A DNA stretch of 64,000 nucleotides from Methanoregula sp. UBA247 (GTDB lineage Archaea; Halobacteriota; Methanomicrobia; Methanomicrobiales; Methanospirillaceae): assembly GCA_002495055.1 (NCBI GenBank), contig DADR01000060.1, positions 7,083 to 71,082 on the forward strand, in the 5' to 3' direction. How positions within the stretch are numbered: position 1 is the first letter of the stretch; each line of letters begins with the position of its first letter. A program made the position numbers and the translations under genes. This document shows, in pieces, positions 52,711-59,357 of this stretch. The notes under the pieces were generated by a model. The model was given only the letters and a program-made list of their open reading frames with translations. It had not been told where the DNA came from and searched no databases.

Positions 52711-53445
52711 TTACATCCCCTGTTCATCCGGCAATTGATCTTTGTCCGAAAATCCGGTAAGATGCGTTTTTATCGTCGTTGCAAGGATCGCAAAATAGCG
52801 CTGAGCCGGTGGAGGGAATGCATCAAACCAGTGATGTATATTGATGAGGTACGTCATGTTTTTTGAGGGTAAGATGTCCTCGATCCGGACCGGGATGATC
52901 AGAAGGTCCCTGTTCACTGCCCGCGTCAGCTCGCGGATGACATGGGGTGATCGATCTGAGCTTTTGGATAATATCAGTACCACTACGTTACTCGCATCGA
53001 TTGCATCGATGATCGATCCGGGGAAATTTTTACCGGGAATTACATTCCGCGGTGCTATCCAGCAGAAGATCCCCTCGTTCTCAAGATATGAGCAGAGGTC
53101 ACGGGCGAGTACTGCATCGGGTTTTGAATAGCTGATGAAGACCTTGTGGAGGAATTTTTGAGACGGGGGGCTGGACGTTGTTTCGGGAACAGACGCGGTT
53201 GCAATCTCATCGCCAATCATATCATTTCCGAGAGTTGCTTCGACCTTTAACTTCCACGCTGTTGCCTGTTCACGATAATACTGCTCGCGATGCGGAACCC
53301 GCCGTGCAAGCTGGTTATACAGGGACCTGCACTCCTCCGCTAGGTGCTTTGCAGTAGCGAGATCTCCAGAAGATACTGCTGTTTCAAACGCCCGGGTTTT
53401 CTTTTGGATTTTCTGGAGGAGATCGGCAGGAGATTCAAAGTTCAT
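52711..53445 (-). CDS. MIT-like-TIR fusion protein
   Basis: The 244-residue soluble protein has a helical N-terminal domain (1-70) that aligns without gaps to the MIT-like domain of the nearby Vps4-like ATPase (shared FE at position 20, EC, QLA, P and W; about 18 identities in 60 by eye). A linker (75-100) and a TIR domain (about 103-225) follow, with HKVFISYSKPD, CWIAPRNVIPGKN and SPHVIRELTRAV including the catalytic-type Glu. In eukaryotes MIT domains bind tails of ESCRT-III proteins, so this TIR is probably recruited to the ESCRT-III-like filaments. It lies 44 bases after the mini-Vps4 gene and 6 before RCK/RyR. Confidence 0.82.
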   Translation of the reverse strand: MNFESPADLLQKIQKKTRAFETAVSSGDLATAKHLAEECRSLYNQLARRVPHREQYYREQATAWKLKVEATLGNDMIGDEIATASVPETTSSPPSQKFLHKVFISYSKPDAVLARDLCSYLENEGIFCWIAPRNVIPGKNFPGSIIDAIDASNVVVLILSKSSDRSPHVIRELTRAVNRDLLIIPVRIEDILPSKNMTYLINIHHWFDAFPPPAQRYFAILATTIKTHLTGFSDKDQLPDEQGM

Positions 53446-53489
53446 AATATCAGACCAAAAGACAGGAATTTATAAAAAAAAATTAGACC

Positions 53490-53831
53490 TTATGTTGCCC
53501 CGAACTGTTTGCTCCAGACCTCATGCAGTTTAAGATCGTCCGAGATCAAGGGTGATTTTACCCGCTCCATGGACTTAGTGAAATCCTCCATGGAGAGCGG
53601 GCCTGTTTTTTGGGTTTTTTTCTGTAACTCCTCACAGGGTAACCCGGCCGCTTTATCAAGGGGGGCTTTCATCTGATCCGGAACCTTCTGGGCCCGTTGT
53701 TTTCCCGTGTTGGCGCAAATCTGTGCGAACTTTTTGACACCTCCTCTATCATTTTTCGCCAGTGCGGTTTTGTACCTCCCCCGAGATTCCTTGAGCCGGG
53801 CATACAGAATCCCGGATAGATCGATGTTCAT
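53490..53831 (-). CDS. Mini-Vps4: MIT-like domain joined to a Vps4 C-terminal tail
   Basis: The 113-residue protein begins NIDLSGILYARLKESRGRY, matching the N-terminal domain of the ATPase at 49574-50758 through DQMKA at about residue 54. It then jumps to a segment matching the extreme C-terminus of that ATPase (LPCEELQKKT, LSMEDFTKSMERVKSP, VWSKQFGAT). The AAA core between is absent and the join is clean and in frame. It has a perfect AAGGAGG ribosome-binding site. It could be an adaptor, a nucleating or inhibiting partner of the ATPase, or a filament-binding competitor. It lies between the ESCRT-III-like genes and the MIT-TIR gene. Confidence 0.78.
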   Translation of the reverse strand: MNIDLSGILYARLKESRGRYKTALAKNDRGGVKKFAQICANTGKQRAQKVPDQMKAPLDKAAGLPCEELQKKTQKTGPLSMEDFTKSMERVKSPLISDDLKLHEVWSKQFGAT

Positions 53832-53942
53832 TAATTCCTCCTTACCATGGTCATCATTCCTACGATCTGAATATACGGCACCTGATTATTTCTCTATCGC
53901 TGCAGTTCCTTTTCGGCTATTACAAAAAAAATAAGAGAGAGA

Positions 53943-54521
53943 TTATTCGAGTTCGTTTTTCCTGACTTTTGCCGCTTCCGGCGGCGAAGTGGCTGATCCC
54001 TCTTTGGCTGCCCGGATGGTATCGAGAATATCGGAGAGATCCTCTTCTTCTTCCACGCCGACTTCCATGGTACTGGATGTCATATCGATGATCGCGTTGA
54101 TCTGTGCGTCGTCATTCATCGTATCAAGCTTCTTCCCTATCAGATATTTCTCCATCTTCTCGGGATCGAGATTTTTAAGCTTCCGTACGACATCCGCCGG
54201 GAGATCCTTTTCGCGTTCCTTGAGGATGAGAATATTTGAAACTGCCCGCAGGTCCTTGTCGATCTGACCCAGAGATGATAGCTTCATCTCCTTTTTCTGG
54301 AGGAGGGTCTTGATCTGCCTCGCATAGCTCACTTCCTCAGACTTCGAGGAGGTGGCTTTCGCCTGGTCGTAGATGCGCTGGACTTCCTGATCGATACGCC
54401 GGACCTCAGCATGCATCCCATCGACCTTCTTGGTTAGCTGGATCTCAGTGACCTTAAGCTGGTCAATACTGATCGTATCGATGGGATTTCCTCCCCCGAA
54501 AAGAGAGGATAAAAATCCCAC
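53943..54521 (-). CDS. ESCRT-III-like protein B
   Basis: The 192-residue protein starts MGFLSSLFGGG, an amphipathic membrane-binding type start also common in ESCRT-III proteins. A long helical hairpin follows (about 18-110, Lys/Glu/Gln-rich), shorter helices and an acidic C-terminus. EEDLSDILDTIRAAK (about 158-172) resembles a MIT-interacting motif (LxxxLxxLR type). The start is GTG 54521 with GAGGGGAG upstream, two bases after the preceding gene. Together with a Vps4-like ATPase this fits an ESCRT-III role in membrane remodelling. PspA/Vipp1, a related fold, is the main alternative. Confidence 0.7.
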   Translation of the reverse strand: MGFLSSLFGGGNPIDTISIDQLKVTEIQLTKKVDGMHAEVRRIDQEVQRIYDQAKATSSKSEEVSYARQIKTLLQKKEMKLSSLGQIDKDLRAVSNILILKEREKDLPADVVRKLKNLDPEKMEKYLIGKKLDTMNDDAQINAIIDMTSSTMEVGVEEEEDLSDILDTIRAAKEGSATSPPEAAKVRKNELE

Positions 54522-54523
54522 GA

Positions 54524-55129
54524 TTAACTCCCCTCAGTGTCCTTGTTCTCTAACTGTTTATCCATGGAGACAAGTTTCTGGGCGGCTTCAACATCGATGG
54601 CACCTGTTTCAACCCCGCTCCATGCATCGAGAAGCTGTTTTTCGGTTTCATCCACAGACTCCTCAAGACCTGACTCGGTAAGTGACATCTCAAAGACGTT
54701 ATTGAGATTATTAAGCACCTCTTCAAAGCTCTTACCTTTGAGGTTGACATTGATTAAGGCACTTTCAAATTTCGAAGGTTCAATATTGGTGATCTTCGAC
54801 CACATCTTATTTTGCCTGAGTTCCTTCTCGTACTGCTTGACAATAACAAGGTTGGAGACAAACATGAACTGCTTGTGCATCGTCATGAACTGCTTGATCT
54901 TCAGCTGGCCCTGCATGTCAAGGTGCTTGAGCTGCTGGGCAAGCATCTTCTTCTTGATCAAATCGGCACCGACTCCCTGCTTGAAGAGATCCTTTTTCTG
55001 CTTCTCGAGCTTCTGAATATCCTTCCTTGCCAGCTCGATATGGTTCTGCAGCCGCATCTCCTCTTCCTTGAGCTCGCGGGTATTTAGCCGGTCAACCGAA
55101 TTTCCTCTAATAAAGTCAAGAATTCCCAT
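54524..55129 (-). CDS. ESCRT-III-like protein A
   Basis: From ATG 55129 (MGILDFIRG; a GTG at 55144 is less likely because it sits inside the ribosome-binding region) the protein has about 201 residues. An amphipathic N-terminus is followed by a basic helical hairpin (about 15-105, many Lys/Gln/Leu), short helices and an acidic C-terminal part (about 145-200). The plan matches protein B, with which it shares little plain identity. Two different ESCRT-III-like subunits encoded together suggest a co-polymer. The gene heads the island's main operon. Confidence 0.7.
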   Translation of the reverse strand: MGILDFIRGNSVDRLNTRELKEEEMRLQNHIELARKDIQKLEKQKKDLFKQGVGADLIKKKMLAQQLKHLDMQGQLKIKQFMTMHKQFMFVSNLVIVKQYEKELRQNKMWSKITNIEPSKFESALINVNLKGKSFEEVLNNLNNVFEMSLTESGLEESVDETEKQLLDAWSGVETGAIDVEAAQKLVSMDKQLENKDTEGS

Positions 55130-55164
55130 TATATAGTTCCTCACCTCGATATTATTGATCTAAC

Positions 55165-55172
55165 CATAAATA
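55165..55172 (-). promoter_or_regulatory. TATA-like box upstream of the ESCRT-III-like operon
   Basis: On the minus strand TATTTATG lies about 36-43 bases before the ATG at 55129, with an A/T-rich surround. Initiation about 25 bases downstream would give a short leader. Assigned from spacing only. Confidence 0.3.
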
Positions 55173-55222
55173 CTTATTCAAAATGGCGTTTTATACCTGA
55201 GGGGTGAAAAAAGACTTTTCCG

Positions 55223-58200
55223 TTATCTTTTATTCCCGAACCCCATACTTACTTTGTGGACAATAATCTCGGCCTTCTGGATGAGTTCATCCGGCACTTC
55301 GGTAAAGCCATTCTCCATTCTCATTTTGATTTGTTCAGATAATTCCTGTGCCTGGATCTTCACGTCGCCCCGGGAATAATGAACGAGATCGAGGAGATAC
55401 TTATAGGAGGCTGGGATATCCCCGGTTAACAGATTGATCAGAACAAGATCCCCGCAATAATATGCCGATCGATTGTTATCATGAGCGGTTACACTCGTTT
55501 TCAACAATTCTGTGTAATTGACCCTGAGAAACGTCGCAAGATCTTTCTGGAGTTCAAGGACCGACTGGTACCGTTTTGCCGGGTCTTTCTGCAGACATTT
55601 CATCACAACAGGTTCGATCACTTTTGTATCTGGAATTATTCTGACAGGACGTTCTGGATCTTTTGTGGCGATATTCATTCCGATCTCAACCATACTGTCA
55701 CCCGTGAACGGCAATACACCGGTAATAAGCTCATACAAAATCACGCCGAGCTGCCAGATATCAGTCCGTTCATCTTTCACTTTGTTATTGATCTGTTCCG
55801 GCGCTGCGTAAGAGGGTGTGAATGATGTGGCTGTGGTTGTTGATGACTCGGAAATAATCCGCGAAAGACCCCAGTCCGAGATCTTCGGTACTCCATTCTT
55901 TAAGAGAATATTCTGGGGTTTGAGATCGCGGTGGATGATCTTATGGGCATGAGCGAATTTGAGCCCTTCACAGATGCTGAACAGAATCCATGCAGCCTCC
56001 TGACTTTCAAGAGGCTTTTCCCGATCTGAAAGGGCACTGTCGCAGAGTTCTTCCTCAAAATAGGGTAAAGGCATGATATTGAAATCGTAGAGCCTGACGA
56101 TGTTTGGGTGGGAAAGTTTTGTCCAGTTCTGCATCTCTGTGATGAATGATCTACCGGTCATTGCATCCAAAGAGATAGGAATCTTAACTGCGACATATTT
56201 CCCGTCCTTTCGTTTTGCCTTGAAGACGCGTGCGAACCCGCCTTTGCCGATGAATTCTGATTCCGTATATCTGCCAGAGAGATCCGGCGGGAGTCGTTTC
56301 GGTGTAAGGGGTCTGGGTGTGAACTGACTGACCGGTGATGACGGAGTTTCAGATGGTGGGGATGGTGTTGTACTCTTTTCAACGACATCGATCCAGAATT
56401 CGTGCGTTTCACGGTATTCCTTATCATGGTCATCGCGATACAGTGCCGTAACTTCGAGCGGGATCTTTCCTTGTAATTTCGGTCGGATTCCTATCTCCAG
56501 CGAAGTCGTTGCTCCTGCATTAATCGCAGCCGGTTTTATCCATTTTGTATCAAATTCATCGGAGAAGGTCAGGTGTATGTCTTTTGCAGGTGCATTCCCG
56601 CGATTCTCAAGTCGAATTTCCATACGGTCCCAGTTATCTGCAGCCAGCTGGGTACGGTCCAGCAAGAGGGTAAGTTCCGGTTGTATCGTTGAGCCGGTCG
56701 GTGTGGATTGAGGGGAGATTGCTTTTTTCTCCTTACGCTCATAAGGTTGGTAATCGGACGGCTTTTTCTTCATCCGGTAGATCGTATACCCTCCACCGGC
56801 AAGGAACACTATGGCGACAAGCCCGATGATTGGCAACGATGTGTAAGAAAATCCGTTATCTGAAAAAAACTCAGATGATAGTGTATTCTGAATTCCGGGA
56901 GCAGGTACAACTGTAGTTATCGTAACTTGGTTTGGAGCCAGAGTTTGAGTAGATACAGGTGTATGAGTATATACCAGACCTGGGGGTACCTCTCCAATCG
57001 CATACAGGTTCCCATCATTACTTCCGACGTAAACAACGCCGTTTGACACCGCCGGGGATGAATACACCCAACTACCCGTCTTGAACCTCCACTTCTCCGT
57101 CCCTGTCACCGCGTCGATCGCATACAGGTTCTTATCATAACTCCCGACATAGACGACGTTGTTCGAAACCACTGGCGATGACTCATGATCAAATGTCATT
57201 TGAATCGCAAACTGCCACTTCTCCGTCCCGGTCACCGCATCGATCGCAAACAGTTTGTAACTCATACCACCACCAACGTAGACAATGCCGTTCGATACCG
57301 CCGGAGATGAAACTATATTCGATGAATACACAGAACCTTTCACCGTGAACCTCCACTTCTCCGTCCCGGTCACCGCATCGATGGCATACAGGTTCTTATC
57401 ATAACTCCCGATATAGACAACACCGTTTGACACCGCCGGTGATGAATAGATTGACCCCCCTGTAGTGAATCGCCACTTCTCCTTGCCCGTCATTGCATCG
57501 ATGGCATACAGGTTCTTATCATAACTCCCGACATAGACGACACCATTTGACACTGCCGGTGATGAATAGATAGACCCCCCTGTAGTGAATCGCCACTTCT
57601 CCGTTCCTGTCACTGCATCGATGGCATACAGGTTCTTATCATAACTCCCGACATAGACAACACCGTTTGACACCGCCGGTGATGAATAGATAGACCCCCC
57701 TGTAGTGAATCGCCACTTCTCCTTGCCCGTCACAGTATCGACGGCATACAGGTTCTTATCCACACTCCCAACATAGACAATACCGTTCGACACTGCCGGT
57801 GATGATGACACATAATACCCAGTAGCGAGCCTCCACTTCTCTGTCCCTGTCACCGCATCAATTGCATACAGGTTTTTATCCTCACTTCCGACATAGACGA
57901 CGCCGTTCGATACCGCCGGTGATGAAAACACGGAGTCTGCAGTCTTGAACCGCCACAACTCAGTATTGGTTGATACAATCCCGCCATTGTCAAAAACACC
58001 AGTATGGCCTGGATTGGCGCGGAACATAGTGTCAGCAGTCGTAGCGGTAGCAGTTGGGGTAAACGTCAGGGATAGATTGGAAGATCTGCTGTTTGAAGGT
58101 AATGATGATGGAGGAGTACTTTGAATTTCCGGAGTAAAGACCGCAGTCACTGATACAGGGGTTGAAGCGGCGCTAATTACGGTAACAGGGAGTGAAGCTG

Positions 58201-58558
58201 ATACCGTCACGGTTATTGTATTGAACCATGGTTGAGAAGCAGCTGGGAGATGGAATTTATAATAATAGGTTCCCGGGTTTTTTTCGATGAATGTTATTGA
58301 AACCTGACCTGTCGAATCTGAAACACAACTTCCAACAACAGGTGATGTTTCCCAGCTGTTACCGTCCCATTTTACCAAATCACTCTGATAACCTACCATC
58401 AGTACGCCATTTATAGAATTCGTACCACCAATAGTGATGGGCTGATTTGCAATCGCCTTGATATCCCCATCGGCCTGAACTCCCGGTACAAGAACAAAGA
58501 ACAGGATAATAGAGAGAAGGACCTTTACTGAATTCTTAATAATCGATTTACCCTTCAT
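55223..58558 (-). CDS. PQQ-propeller receptor Ser/Thr protein kinase
   Basis: The 1111-residue protein has a signal peptide (1-29), a beta domain (30-125), a Ser/Thr-rich linker, an eight-blade PQQ-type propeller (about 195-525, blades with SSPAVSNGVVYVGS and NLYAIDAVTG), and a membrane helix (574-596). Inside follow an Ig/NEW3-like domain (629-735), a protein kinase (about 767-1040) with GKGGFARV, VAVKIP, HRDLKPQN (about 874) and DWG (about 893) in place of DFG, and a helical tail. It probably reads an external ligand on the propeller and signals by phosphorylation. It ends 94 bases upstream of the ESCRT-III-like operon start, on the same strand. Confidence 0.88.
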   Translation of the reverse strand: MKGKSIIKNSVKVLLSIILFFVLVPGVQADGDIKAIANQPITIGGTNSINGVLMVGYQSDLVKWDGNSWETSPVVGSCVSDSTGQVSITFIEKNPGTYYYKFHLPAASQPWFNTITVTVSASLPVTVISAASTPVSVTAVFTPEIQSTPPSSLPSNSRSSNLSLTFTPTATATTADTMFRANPGHTGVFDNGGIVSTNTELWRFKTADSVFSSPAVSNGVVYVGSEDKNLYAIDAVTGTEKWRLATGYYVSSSPAVSNGIVYVGSVDKNLYAVDTVTGKEKWRFTTGGSIYSSPAVSNGVVYVGSYDKNLYAIDAVTGTEKWRFTTGGSIYSSPAVSNGVVYVGSYDKNLYAIDAMTGKEKWRFTTGGSIYSSPAVSNGVVYIGSYDKNLYAIDAVTGTEKWRFTVKGSVYSSNIVSSPAVSNGIVYVGGGMSYKLFAIDAVTGTEKWQFAIQMTFDHESSPVVSNNVVYVGSYDKNLYAIDAVTGTEKWRFKTGSWVYSSPAVSNGVVYVGSNDGNLYAIGEVPPGLVYTHTPVSTQTLAPNQVTITTVVPAPGIQNTLSSEFFSDNGFSYTSLPIIGLVAIVFLAGGGYTIYRMKKKPSDYQPYERKEKKAISPQSTPTGSTIQPELTLLLDRTQLAADNWDRMEIRLENRGNAPAKDIHLTFSDEFDTKWIKPAAINAGATTSLEIGIRPKLQGKIPLEVTALYRDDHDKEYRETHEFWIDVVEKSTTPSPPSETPSSPVSQFTPRPLTPKRLPPDLSGRYTESEFIGKGGFARVFKAKRKDGKYVAVKIPISLDAMTGRSFITEMQNWTKLSHPNIVRLYDFNIMPLPYFEEELCDSALSDREKPLESQEAAWILFSICEGLKFAHAHKIIHRDLKPQNILLKNGVPKISDWGLSRIISESSTTTATSFTPSYAAPEQINNKVKDERTDIWQLGVILYELITGVLPFTGDSMVEIGMNIATKDPERPVRIIPDTKVIEPVVMKCLQKDPAKRYQSVLELQKDLATFLRVNYTELLKTSVTAHDNNRSAYYCGDLVLINLLTGDIPASYKYLLDLVHYSRGDVKIQAQELSEQIKMRMENGFTEVPDELIQKAEIIVHKVSMGFGNKR
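56985..57965 (-). repeat. Eight tandem propeller-blade repeats of about 120 bp
   Basis: Eight consecutive blades of about 40 codons make the propeller. The central ones (57360-57720) are nearly identical in nucleotide sequence, including silent positions, which suggests recent duplication or gene conversion. Copy number may vary between strains, and assemblies can collapse it. Confidence 0.9.
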
Positions 58559-58735
58559 CTATCTCACACTCTGTTAGTTGTGAAGTTAATTCACCGGTTC
58601 TTAATATCCGTAGGATAATCTCGTGACTTATGATAAGCCTGTTTAAGTAGATAAGCGGATGATTCAGCTACCAGTTCCTGATTGAATCTCTCTGGCGTCA
58701 ATGATATCAAGGTATTTATTTGTTGCATGGATTTT

Positions 58736-59151
58736 CTATTTGCCGGAAATTGCCCTATCATACCTGGTAATAATTCCACAATGTATTCCATTTCTTGTTA
58801 CAGCAAGACCGTTTATTTTTTTGCAATAAAGCAAGATTTTTGCATCTTCAACATCTGCATTCTCATCGATGCTCAAAGACACCTTTTGACATGATCGAAA
58901 AAGCCGGGGAAGATTTACTTTTATTCTTCACTCTGAATTTGAGATCATCTCTCGTTATGATGCCGATATAATTGTCAGGATCACCAATGTATATGCTCCA
59001 AAAATTATTTTTATTAAAAATTTCCTCGATTTGTGCAATTGTTGCCGTTCCTGGCATAACAATCGGATTGGGTGTCATTATTTCTTTGACTTTCACCCTA
59101 CCATTATCTTCATTCGATGGTTTTTTTTAAGAGAAAATCAAAAATTCCCAT
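58736..59151 (-). pseudogene. Two-CBS-domain protein with MGIFDF start, two frameshifts
   Basis: Three frames join into one protein of about 138 residues. From ATG 59151 (AGGAAA upstream) MGIFDFLLKK runs into an A8 run (59121-59128 on the plus strand as T8). Losing one base continues into PSNEDNGRVKVKEIMTPNPIV, the first CBS domain, up to IMSKG. A second A-run (T4 at 58884-58887) then shifts again, leading to VSLSIDENADVEDAK and NGLAVTRNGIHCGIITRYD, the second CBS domain. The MG-hydrophobic start resembles those of the ESCRT-III-like proteins. It is either broken or mis-sequenced; GTG 59096 could start the first CBS alone. Confidence 0.7.
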
Positions 59152-59357
59152 AGTGTTTCCTGTTATAGTGTAGTTAGTTGATTTTGACTATTTCAAACTA
59201 TTCAACCGAAATGCCCGGCTCTCTGTCGTGAAACGTAATCCAACGCATCAATTGGATCTTCATCAACCTCCATACCTTTTTTAAAAAACCTCCCATTCGT
59301 TAGAATTATTACCTCACCACAGAGATTACATTGACAGGGATATCCCGAGGGACAGGC

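Noticed and set aside
44252..55129. Island considered as a standard Thoeris defence system
   Set aside because: TIR genes are present but no SLOG-domain ThsA protein is; the partner genes here are RCK/RyR and ESCRT-III-like.
49574..55129. ESCRT-III/Vps4-like genes considered as the Cdv cell-division operon
   Set aside because: No CdvA-like protein is present, and TIR and channel-like genes lie inside the run.
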